Assembly (NCBI GenBank): GCA_015659035.1
Contig: DQNS01000022.1
Coordinates: 1 to 36,102, forward strand
DNA length: 36,102 nucleotides
Source: Acidobacteriota bacterium
GTDB lineage: Bacteria > Acidobacteriota > Vicinamibacteria > Vicinamibacterales > UBA8438
Reading direction: 5' to 3'
A program made the position numbers and the translations under genes. Below, piece by piece: positions 7,932-14,252 of the stretch. Numbering within the stretch: the first letter of the stretch is position 1; every line of letters begins with the position of its first letter. The notes beneath the pieces were generated by a model. The model saw only the letters and a program-made list of their open reading frames with translations, was not told the DNA's origin and ran no database searches.

Positions 7932-7937
7932 ATCATA
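7932..7937 (-). promoter_or_regulatory. TATGAT -10 box, probable leaderless start of the hydrolase-like gene
   Basis: On the minus strand TATGAT is followed by 7 bases (CAGAAGA) and then ATG. Transcription would begin at or next to the start codon. No convincing -35 box is visible. The divergent ygfZ start is only about 50 bases away. Confidence 0.45.
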
Positions 7938-7987
7938 TCACCGGGCGTGCGGCGCGCCGTTCACCGTTCGCCGTCCGCCGTTTTTCC

Positions 7988-9046
7988 ATGCCCGTGCCAC
8001 CGAGTTACCACGCCGCACGCCGCGCCTCTGCGCTCATCGACCTGTCGGCGCGCGGCAGGATCGCCGTCGGTGGTGACGAGCGGGCCTCGTATCTGCAAGG
8101 GCTGCTGACCAACGACATCGAAGCGTTGTCGTCCGGGGACGGGTGCTATGCCGCCTATCTCACGCCGCAGGGTCGGATGCTCGCCGACATGCAGGTACTC
8201 AACTTGGGTGAGGAGCTGTTGCTCGACGTCCATCCCACGGTCACCGCGATGCTGGTGGACCGTCTTCGCGAGTTCGTCTTCACGGAGGACGTGACCGTGG
8301 AGGATCGTACGACCCGGTGGGCCGCATTTGGCGTTCACGGTCCGGAGTCGGCGCGTGTCGTTAGCGACGTGGTTCGCCCGGGTGTCGGCGACGGGCCCGC
8401 CGCGGTCGGTGCGGACGAGCTCGGCGGATATCCGGAGTACCGGCATTGGATCGGCCACTTCGAGGGCGTGCCGGTAGTGACGGCGCGCAGCGATGAGACC
8501 GGCGAAGTCGGTTTCATCCTCTACACGGACGCCAGGGTCGGGGCGGCGCTCGAGGACGCGCTGGCAAAGGCGGGCGCGACCCAGCTCGACGCGGCCACCT
8601 TCGACCTCCTCCGGGTCGAGGCGGGGCGTCCGGCGTTCCCCGCCGACATGAACCAGGGGACAATTCCGCTCGAGGCCGGCATCGAGGACCGCGCCATCAG
8701 CATGAGCAAGGGCTGCTACGTCGGCCAGGAAGTGATCATCCGGGTTCTGCATCGCGGCCAGGGCCGGGTGGGACGTCGACTCGTCGGAATCTCCTTCGAA
8801 CCAAACTGCGAGCTGCCGGCTGCCGGCGCCACGCTGAGCACCTTCGCCGGTGGGGCGTCGGTCGGGGCTATCACGAGCTCGGTGTGGTCGCCGGCCCTCG
8901 ACCGGCCGATTGCGCTCGGCTACGTCAAGCGTGATCTGGCGAAGCCGGACACCGAGCTCGTCGCCACCCACGGCGAGCGGCAGCTGTCCTGCGTGGTCAC
9001 CCGACGTCCGTTCCTGCCGTTGCCGAACGCCTTTCAGGCGGTTTGA
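7988..9046 (+). CDS. ygfZ: YgfZ/GcvT-type folate-binding protein
   Basis: YgfZ binds tetrahydrofolate and supports assembly or repair of certain Fe-S enzymes in the cytoplasm. The 352-residue protein has the GcvT-like fold (LIDLSARGRIAVGGDERASY, LQGLLTNDI) and the signature KGCYVGQEVIIR, with the conserved cysteine, near residue 240. The AYLTPQGRMLADM stretch is also typical. The reading frame is open upstream into the neighbouring hydrolase gene, but family N-termini match ATG 7988 (MPVPPSYHAARRASALIDL). It is transcribed away from the hydrolase-like gene and converges on mutT with an 18-base gap. Nearby mutY is itself an Fe-S protein, a suggestive but unproven link. Confidence 0.92.
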   Translation: MPVPPSYHAARRASALIDLSARGRIAVGGDERASYLQGLLTNDIEALSSGDGCYAAYLTPQGRMLADMQVLNLGEELLLDVHPTVTAMLVDRLREFVFTEDVTVEDRTTRWAAFGVHGPESARVVSDVVRPGVGDGPAAVGADELGGYPEYRHWIGHFEGVPVVTARSDETGEVGFILYTDARVGAALEDALAKAGATQLDAATFDLLRVEAGRPAFPADMNQGTIPLEAGIEDRAISMSKGCYVGQEVIIRVLHRGQGRVGRRLVGISFEPNCELPAAGATLSTFAGGASVGAITSSVWSPALDRPIALGYVKRDLAKPDTELVATHGERQLSCVVTRRPFLPLPNAFQAV

Positions 9047-9077
9047 GGCGCCGCTTCGCTAGCGCTAGCAAGCGCCC
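9047..9077. terminator. hairpin between convergent ygfZ and mutT
   Basis: The centre is the perfect 12-base palindrome GCTAGCGCTAGC (9058-9069). It extends outward through GCTT/AAGC and GGC/GCC, giving a strong interrupted stem between two convergent stop codons. There is no T-tract. It may act as a bidirectional barrier or simply be a repeat, because GCTAGCG also occurs near 4097 and 35421. Confidence 0.4.
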
Positions 9078-9511
9078 GGCCCTCTCCCGGAGGGAGAGGG
9101 AGAAGCTGGAGCGATTGTTCCGAGATCCGTGATTATTCGGATCAGCTCGAGATCGGCTGGCGGAAAGCGCAGCGATGTCAGCTCGGCCCGCGACACCCAC
9201 CGCATCCGCTGTCCCAGGACCGGTTTCGGATCCCCGATAATGGCGCAGCGGTAGAAGTGCAGCTCGACCGTCCGATCCGGGTAGTCGAAGCTGGTCGCAT
9301 GCAGCTCGCTCCCGACCTCGACCTCGACGGCCAGCTCTTCGCGCATCTCCCGTTCCAGGCACCGGCGGTGGTCCTCGCGGTCCTCCACCTTGCCGCCGGG
9401 GAACTCCCAGTGTCCGGCCAGATGCGTGCCCGCGAGCCGCTGGGTGACGAGGATCTGGTCCGCCCGTTCGACAACCGCGGCGACCACCACCACCCGTCGT
9501 GGCTCGGCCAC
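9065..9511 (-). CDS. mutT: MutT-type NUDIX hydrolase (8-oxo-dGTPase)
   Basis: This 148-residue NUDIX enzyme probably cleaves 8-oxo-dGTP to the monophosphate and so sanitises the nucleotide pool. The NUDIX box is complete, GGKVEDREDHRRCLEREMRE then ELAVEV, with all metal-binding glutamates, and ILVTQR and HLAGHWEFPGG are typical of MutT. The start is the GTG at 9509-9511, which shares one base with the mutY stop (TAGTG), so translation is coupled. Sharing an operon with mutY puts two arms of the GO repair system together. The C-terminus reads PASPSPSGRGPGAC, encoded by a dispersed CCCTCTCCC/GGGAGAGGG hairpin repeat, so the original C-terminus was probably shorter. Confidence 0.88.
   Translation of the reverse strand: MAEPRRVVVVAAVVERADQILVTQRLAGTHLAGHWEFPGGKVEDREDHRRCLEREMREELAVEVEVGSELHATSFDYPDRTVELHFYRCAIIGDPKPVLGQRMRWVSRAELTSLRFPPADLELIRIITDLGTIAPASPSPSGRGPGAC
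9080..9100. repeat. CCCTCTCCC hairpin repeat inside the 3' end of mutT
   Basis: Perfect 9-base inverted arms CCCTCTCCC and GGGAGAGGG flank a GGA loop. A degraded copy (CCCTCACCCCGGCCCTCTCC, then CAGAGGA with the right arm lost) lies at about 21000-21027. The element is translated as the end of MutT, so it entered or extended the coding region. Confidence 0.6.
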
Positions 9512-10236
9512 TAGCTGGCCTCTTCCTGGTCCGGGGTAAACGGGTATGCCCTGCAAATCGGGCTCATCGGGCAGATCGGGCACCGGGGCCGTCGCGCCAC
9601 GCACACCATTGCGCCGAGGTCCATCAGCGCCTGGTTGAAGTCGAACACGTCGCGCCGAGGAAGCAGGATCGCCGAGAGCGACCACAGGCGCTTCTTGACC
9701 GCCGGCTCGTTGCGGTTTCCGCGTCCGACGAACACGCGAAACAGCACCCGGGCGACGTTGGTGTCGACGATCGGCGCGCGCCGGCCGAATGCGAAGCTCT
9801 GAACCGCGCCGGCGGTGTAGGCGCCGATCCCCTTGAACGACCGTAGCGTCTTCTCGTCGGACGGGAGCCGGCCGTCGTAGCGCGCGACCACCTCCCTGGC
9901 GATGGCGTGCAGACGTTGCGGACGAGCGTTGTAGCCGAGGGGACGCCAGGTCCGGTTGACCTCGCCGGCGCGCGCCGCCGCAAGCGCCTCGAGTGACGGG
10001 TACTTCCGCAGCCACTCCCCGTATTTCGGCAGGACACGGTCCACCTGGGTCTGCTGCAACATCATCTCCGACACGAGGATGTGGTACGGGTTCCTCGTGT
10101 GGCGCCAGGGGAGATCGCGACCGTTCCGCCGATACCAACCGAGAAGACGCCGGCGGAACCTGCGCCGCAGCGCCGGTGGCGGCAACCACCCCGGGGGTGT
10201 TGTTCGGGACGCGGGGGCGCGTGAGGATGACCGCAT
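9511..10236 (-). CDS. mutY: adenine DNA glycosylase MutY, short form
   Basis: MutY removes adenine mispaired with 8-oxoguanine. Visible are the catalytic Glu region VSEMMLQQTQVDRV, the helix-hairpin-helix with catalytic Asp (LRSFKGIGAYTAGAV, then APIVDTNVARVL), and the [4Fe-4S] ligand pattern C-x6-C-x2-C-x5-C in CVARRPRCPICPMSPIC. The protein ends 13 residues after the last cysteine, giving 241 residues against about 350 for Escherichia coli. The C-terminal NUDIX-like domain that reads 8-oxoguanine is absent. A separate MutT gene starts on the stop codon. ATG 10234-10236 gives the expected N-terminus before WYRRNGRDLPWR; a GTG at 10258-10260 is an alternative. It is divergent from pduO. Confidence 0.92.
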   Translation of the reverse strand: MRSSSRAPASRTTPPGWLPPPALRRRFRRRLLGWYRRNGRDLPWRHTRNPYHILVSEMMLQQTQVDRVLPKYGEWLRKYPSLEALAAARAGEVNRTWRPLGYNARPQRLHAIAREVVARYDGRLPSDEKTLRSFKGIGAYTAGAVQSFAFGRRAPIVDTNVARVLFRVFVGRGNRNEPAVKKRLWSLSAILLPRRDVFDFNQALMDLGAMVCVARRPRCPICPMSPICRAYPFTPDQEEAS

Positions 10237-10257
10237 GACCGCAGCAGTGGTGCGGGT

Positions 10258-10266
10258 CACTATAAT
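10258..10266. promoter_or_regulatory. shared -10 region of divergent mutY and pduO
   Basis: TATAAT (10261-10266, plus) lies 6 bases before the GTG of pduO. The overlapping minus-strand TATAGT (10259-10264) faces mutY. pduO would be leaderless, while mutY would have a leader of roughly 15-20 bases. The -35 regions are weak on both sides. Confidence 0.5.
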
Positions 10267-10272
10267 CGACGC

Positions 10273-10809
10273 GTGAAGATTTACACGCGCACCGGCGACG
10301 CGGGAGAGACGGGTCTGCTCGACGGGCGCCGTGTCTCCAAGGCTGAACCGCGGGTCGACGCGTACGGCGAGGTGGACGAGCTGAATGCCTGTCTCGGTTT
10401 GGTGCTGAGCGCCGGCATCGATACCGACCTGGCCGACATGGTGGTCCAGATCCAACGCCAGCTCTTCTCGCTGGGCGCGTCGCTCGCCGACCCGACGTCG
10501 CGCGCCGCCGGTCACGCGAAGGCGTCGGTCGGGGAGGCCGATGTGGAGCGGCTCGAGGGATGGATCGACCGTCTCGAGGCGGAGCTCGAGCCGCTGCGGC
10601 GGTTCATCCTGCCTGGCGGGTCGTCCGCGGCCGCCGCAACGCACCTCGCCAGAGCGGTGTGCCGGCGCGCGGAACGGCGCATGGCGGCCCTCGGCACCGA
10701 CGCGGTCGGAGCGGTCCCGTTCGCGTATGTGAACCGGTTGTCCGATCTGCTGTTCACGCTGGCCCGGGCCGTCAACGCCAGGGCGGGGGTCAAAGAGCAG
10801 GAGTGGTAG
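10273..10809 (+). CDS. pduO: PduO-type cob(I)alamin adenosyltransferase
   Basis: The enzyme transfers the adenosyl group of ATP to reduced cobalamin to make adenosylcobalamin. The 178-residue protein has the PduO/MMAB signatures: the ATP-binding N-terminus KIYTRTGDAGETGLLDGRR, RVDAYGEVDELNA, FILPGGSSAAAATHLARAVC followed by RRAER, and the C-terminal NRLSDLLFTLAR. It starts with GTG at 10273, with TATAAT only 6 bases upstream, so the transcript is probably leaderless and cannot carry a cobalamin riboswitch. No cobalamin-dependent enzyme or other B12 gene is nearby. It ends in a stretch that again shows the GGAGGGCTTCGCC repeat. Confidence 0.93.
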   Translation: MKIYTRTGDAGETGLLDGRRVSKAEPRVDAYGEVDELNACLGLVLSAGIDTDLADMVVQIQRQLFSLGASLADPTSRAAGHAKASVGEADVERLEGWIDRLEAELEPLRRFILPGGSSAAAATHLARAVCRRAERRMAALGTDAVGAVPFAYVNRLSDLLFTLARAVNARAGVKEQEW

Positions 10810-10860
10810 CCTGGAGGGCTTCGCCACTCACTGCTTTAGCTTCGGGCCGGGGACGTGTCT
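10796..10860 (+). repeat. dispersed GA-rich repeat, copy 3 (degenerate)
   Basis: GAGCAGGAGTGG overlaps the last codons and stop of pduO, then CTGGAGGGCTTCGCCACTCA and CTTCGGGCCGGGG resemble the second half of the copies at 2897 and 3689. The rest of the 126-base gap to the next stop at 10936 shows nothing else. Confidence 0.35.
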
Positions 10861-10935
10861 CCTGGCGAGTTGAACGGCGCGCGTAGTCTGAGGCGCCCAC
10901 CACGCCCGACCCCGATCCCAGCGGGCCGACGTTTT

Positions 10936-11439
10936 TCAGCAGCCCGCTAGTGCATCGCGGTTCTCCATATCCGCCTTGACGACGTCGAACACCCGCCGGG
11001 CAAGCTCCTGGGAAACGCGCTCGCGGATGCTGCCGCACTCGACCAGGGTGTCGCCCACGTCGGTTCTGACCAGCACATCCCAGCGGTCATGCGCGATCCC
11101 TTCCGGACGGTCGGCGAACGAGCCGGCGCTGCCGGGGTCGTCAGACGGGGCGCGGCGGGCGGTGTAGGAAGCAATCGGCGAACCGTTAATCAGCACCCTG
11201 ACCAGCCGGATGTCGCCCTTCGAGATCGCGGTTTCGCCACAGTAGAAATAATCCTCGTCTGCGACGAACAGCGTCAGGCCGTCCATGGTCGGTATCTCGG
11301 CAATCACCGTCCGCCCGGCCTCCTGCAGATCGCGCCGCTCGCGTTCTCGGCTCCGAAGATGAAACCGGAGTGTCGACGCCAGACCGAGCGCGAACAAGAA
11401 GAGACCGAGTGCGACGAGGCCCGCGATAAGGTCGCGCAT
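10936..11439 (-). CDS. membrane-anchored protein of unknown function
   Basis: I do not recognise this 167-residue protein. One hydrophobic segment (residues 3-22, LIAGLVALGLFLFALGLAST) is followed by a basic stretch RFHLRSRERERR, so the N-terminus is a signal anchor. The remainder would be either cytoplasmic by the positive-inside rule or periplasmic if cleaved. The soluble part is mixed alpha/beta (TLFVADEDYFYCGETAISK, IRLVRVLINGSPIASY, RERVSQELARRVFDVVKADM) without known catalytic motifs. The start ATG 11437-11439 follows TAGCAT by 8 bases, another leaderless-looking arrangement; an upstream ATG at 11532 only adds low-complexity residues. It ends 126 bases from the pduO stop, convergent. 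Confidence 0.7.
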   Translation of the reverse strand: MRDLIAGLVALGLFLFALGLASTLRFHLRSRERERRDLQEAGRTVIAEIPTMDGLTLFVADEDYFYCGETAISKGDIRLVRVLINGSPIASYTARRAPSDDPGSAGSFADRPEGIAHDRWDVLVRTDVGDTLVECGSIRERVSQELARRVFDVVKADMENRDALAGC

Positions 11440-11447
11440 CCGGGTCA

Positions 11448-11654
11448 ATGCTAGCAGGACACCGGGTGCCGACGGCTGGCCCGAAGGGGGTCGTTCACAT
11501 CGAGCAGGTGCTCGAATACAACCGGGACTCAAGCTACCTTCGCGACGCCCTGCTGTATCGGCTTACCATCGAAGCTCAGAGACGCGTCGAGGCTAGCGCA
11601 TTGTCGAAGCGGGAGATCGTTCGCCAGCTGGGCCATTATGGGTCAGAGATGAGT
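11448..11654 (+). pseudogene. probable truncated HTH-like protein
   Basis: The frame from ATG 11448 encodes VHIEQVLEYNRDSSYLRDAL then LYRLTIEAQRRVEASALSKR and EIVRQLG, a helical, charged stretch that looks like a small helix-turn-helix DNA-binding protein. After LGHYGSEMS, at about 11654, the resemblance stops. The frame remains open but runs out of phase across the thiI start to 11993, which is unlikely to be coding. From 11655 to 11860 I see no gene; a hydrophobic stretch in the same frame (FWLAPWQPVLFGFLLAGDW) may be another remnant. The family assignment rests on pattern memory only. Its ATG is 8 bases from the divergent start at 11439. Confidence 0.35.
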
Positions 11655-11860
11655 CATGCGGCCAGGCCGGCTCTCAGGGCCTTCTGGCTGGCTCCGTGGC
11701 AGCCGGTGCTGTTTGGCTTCCTGCTCGCTGGCGACTGGATCGACACCGGGCTACCGGCTACGATCCAAAGCGTGTCGTCACCGGGCGTCTCGGGGCCGAG
11801 GCGGCCCATGGGCGTCCCGGCCGGCGATGATACGCGGCCGCGCACAACACTTCTAGGCGA

Positions 11861-13063
11861 ATGCAGTCGGTCATCGTTCACTACCAGGAGATCGCGCTCA
11901 AGGGACGCAACCGGCCCTGGTTCGTCGAGCGCCTGGTCAGCAACATCCGCGCCGTCACGGCGGACCTCGGCGTCGTCAAGGTTCGCGCGCTGATGGGCCG
12001 CATCGAGCTCCAGCACGTGTCCAACGACGACTGGCCGGAGGTGCACAACCGGCTGGCTAGGCTGCCAGGGATCGCCAACTTTTCCAGGGCGGTGCGCACC
12101 CGGTGCGACATTGACGCCATCGCGGACACGATGCTGGGCGAGCTGAGGGACGTTCAGGTCGAGAGCTTCCGGGTGACCGCCAAGCGCGCCGACAAGCGGT
12201 TTCCGATGACCTCGCCCCAGATCGAACGCGAGCTGGGTGGTCGCATCAAGTCAGTGCGCGGGTGGCGGGTGGACCTCGAGCACCCCGAGCTGACGGTGCG
12301 CGTGGAGATCCTGAATGACGAGGCGTTCTGTTACCTCCGGAAGGAGCCTGGCGCCGGTGGTCTCCCGAGCGGTGTCAGCGGCCGCGTCGCCTGTCTGATG
12401 TCGGGCGGCATCGATTCACCGGTGGCCGCCTACCGGATGATCAAGCGGGGCTGCCGGGTTCGACTGATCCATTTCCACAGCTATCCGATTCTCTCCCACA
12501 CGTCCCAGGACAAGGTGGCCGAGCTCGCCGAGCTGCTGACCCGCCGCCAGCTCGAGACCCGGCTCTACATGGTGGCGTTCGGGGATATCCAGCGTAAGGT
12601 GGTGCTGACGGTGCCGCCGCCCCTCAGAGTGGTCGTCTACCGGCGGCTGATGCTGCGGATCGCCGAGCGGATTGGCCGCGCCAGCGGTGCGACGGCGCTC
12701 GTCACCGGTGAGGCGGTCGGTCAGGTCGCCTCGCAGACGCTGGACAACATGGCGGTCATCGACTCGGTGACGTCGATACCGGTCTTGCGCCCGCTGGTCG
12801 GCATGGACAAGGAGGAGATCGTGCGCGAGGCGCGGCAGCTCGGCACCTACGAAGTGTCGATCGTCCCCGACGAGGACTGTTGCACCCTGTTCACCCCGAA
12901 GCACCCGGCGACACGGGCCAAGGCGTACCAGGTCGAGGCGGCGGAGGCGGGCCTGGGGATCGACGCGCTGGTCGAGGAGGCCGCCACGACCGCCGAGCGG
13001 CGCGACCTCCGGTTTCCGGCGGCTGTGGCGCCCCAAGAGGCGAGATCAGGCACCGCGGGCTAG
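11861..13063 (+). CDS. thiI: tRNA 4-thiouridine synthase ThiI, short form
   Basis: ThiI adenylates U8 of tRNA and transfers sulfur to make 4-thiouridine; in some species it also serves thiamine synthesis. The 400-residue protein has an N-terminal ferredoxin-like and THUMP region (to about residue 165), the PP-loop pyrophosphatase motif MSGGIDSPVAAYRMIKRGCR, and TGEAVGQVASQTLDNMAVID typical of the family. The cysteine pair in DEDCCTLFTPKHPATRAK lies where the catalytic cysteine of the AANH domain is found. The C-terminal rhodanese domain of the Escherichia coli enzyme is missing, as in Bacillus-type ThiI, so a separate sulfur donor is needed. The stop overlaps the convergent NUDIX gene by four bases. 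Confidence 0.94.
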   Translation: MQSVIVHYQEIALKGRNRPWFVERLVSNIRAVTADLGVVKVRALMGRIELQHVSNDDWPEVHNRLARLPGIANFSRAVRTRCDIDAIADTMLGELRDVQVESFRVTAKRADKRFPMTSPQIERELGGRIKSVRGWRVDLEHPELTVRVEILNDEAFCYLRKEPGAGGLPSGVSGRVACLMSGGIDSPVAAYRMIKRGCRVRLIHFHSYPILSHTSQDKVAELAELLTRRQLETRLYMVAFGDIQRKVVLTVPPPLRVVVYRRLMLRIAERIGRASGATALVTGEAVGQVASQTLDNMAVIDSVTSIPVLRPLVGMDKEEIVREARQLGTYEVSIVPDEDCCTLFTPKHPATRAKAYQVEAAEAGLGIDALVEEAATTAERRDLRFPAAVAPQEARSGTAG

Positions 13064-13596
13064 CGGCAGTGTGTGTGCAGCACGCCGGCGTAGTAGTCGC
13101 GCAGCGCCTCGCGGGTGCTGCGAAAGGCAAGCTCGTCCCAGGGGATGTCCGCCTCGGTGAAGGTGCGGATCTCGAGACTCTCGTCGTCGTGCTGGAGCTC
13201 GCCGCCGGTCGGCGTGGCTGCGTAAACGATGATGACCGGAGCACGACCGGCGTAGGAGTAGATGCTGACGAGACCGTCGAGCCGGATCTCGAGCCCGGCC
13301 TCTTCCCGCGCCTCCCGCACCGCCGCGACGCTCACCACCTCGCCCCGGTCCACGTAGCCGCCCGGGAAGACCCAGCGCCCGTAGCCCGGCTCGATCGCGC
13401 GGCGCACCAGCACGATCCGGTCGTCCGGCATCGCGATAATCGTGCCGACCGCAACCTTGGGGTCGAGGTAGAGCACGAACCCACAACCGGTGCAGACGAG
13501 CCGCTCGGGGTCGCCCGCCTTGATCAGCTTCGACACGAGCGTGTCGCCGCAGACCGGGCAGAAGCGGTAGGCGCCGGCATGGTCGTGAGGATGCAT
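13060..13596 (-). CDS. zinc-ribbon NUDIX hydrolase
   Basis: The 178-residue protein starts with a zinc ribbon (FCPVCGDTL ... LVCTGCGFVLYLDPK, two CxxC pairs) followed by a NUDIX domain with an intact box, GGYVDRGEVVSVAAVREARE then EAGLEI. This layout is shared with NudC-type NADH pyrophosphatases and with ADP-ribose/nucleoside-diphosphate hydrolases. It lacks the long N-terminal domain of NudC, so the substrate is not assignable. ATG 13594-13596 places the ribbon near the N-terminus; the open frame upstream runs antisense to def. Its stop codon overlaps the thiI stop tail to tail, and it is divergent from def across 76 bases. Confidence 0.87.
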   Translation of the reverse strand: MHPHDHAGAYRFCPVCGDTLVSKLIKAGDPERLVCTGCGFVLYLDPKVAVGTIIAMPDDRIVLVRRAIEPGYGRWVFPGGYVDRGEVVSVAAVREAREEAGLEIRLDGLVSIYSYAGRAPVIIVYAATPTGGELQHDDESLEIRTFTEADIPWDELAFRSTREALRDYYAGVLHTHCR

Positions 13597-13658
13597 CGTG
13601 TCGCCGGGTCGCGTCGGGCGACGCAACCCTGAGGTTCGGCTGACATGGGACGCTAACG

Positions 13659-13664
13659 TATAAT
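13659..13664 (+). promoter_or_regulatory. TATAAT box for leaderless def
   Basis: A perfect TATAAT lies 8 bases before the def ATG (spacer TCCGGCTC). The overlapping minus-strand sequence ATTATA could serve the divergent NUDIX gene with a leader of about 55 bases. No consensus -35 is evident at 16-18 bases. Confidence 0.5.
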
Positions 13665-13672
13665 TCCGGCTC

Positions 13673-14203
13673 ATGTCCATCTTGAAGGTCGCGCGCATGG
13701 GGCACCCCGTGCTGCGCAGGCGTGCGCGTCCCCTCGAGCCCGACGAGATCGGTACCCCGCGCATCCAGCAGCTCATCGACGATATGTTCGAGACCATGCG
13801 CGACAGCGAGGGCATCGGTCTCGCCGGACCACAGGTGTATGAAAGCATCCGGTTGTTCGTCGCCGGCGTGGACGACGAGGAGCGGATGATGCCGCCAATG
13901 GCGATGATCAACCCCGAGGTCACCCCGATCGGTTCCGATGTCGAGGAGGACTGGGAGGGCTGCCTGAGCATTCCCGATATTCGGGGGCGTGTATCGCGGG
14001 CGACAGACGTCAAAGTCCGGGCGCTCGACCGTCACGGCAAGCCGATCTCGATGACGGCGGACGGTTTTCCGGCCCGGGTCATCCAGCACGAGGTCGATCA
14101 CCTGGACGGGGTGCTGTTCTTCGACCGGATGACGTCGTTCGAGAGCCTGACGTTTCTCGAGGAATATTCGCGTTACTGGTCCAAGAGCGGGGAAGACCAA
14201 TGA
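13673..14203 (+). CDS. def: peptide deformylase
   Basis: Peptide deformylase removes the formyl group from nascent N-terminal methionine. The 176-residue protein shows all three motifs: GIGLAGPQV (motif I, usually GxGLAAxQ, with Gly-Pro in place of Ala-Ala), EGCLSIP (motif II, metal-ligand Cys) and QHEVDHLDG (motif III, two metal-ligand His and the catalytic Glu). The length is normal. TATAAT 8 bases before the ATG suggests a leaderless mRNA. fmt, its usual neighbour, is not here; the next gene converges from the right with 49 bases between the stops. Confidence 0.95.
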   Translation: MSILKVARMGHPVLRRRARPLEPDEIGTPRIQQLIDDMFETMRDSEGIGLAGPQVYESIRLFVAGVDDEERMMPPMAMINPEVTPIGSDVEEDWEGCLSIPDIRGRVSRATDVKVRALDRHGKPISMTADGFPARVIQHEVDHLDGVLFFDRMTSFESLTFLEEYSRYWSKSGEDQ

Positions 14204-14252
14204 CGCCGCGAACCGTTTCCCGGGGCCACGCGACGTCGAGGGATCAGCCGGC

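Noticed and set aside
10201-10272. Possible cobalamin riboswitch before pduO.
   Set aside because: TATAAT is 6 bases before the start codon, leaving no room for a leader, and no B12-box was seen upstream.
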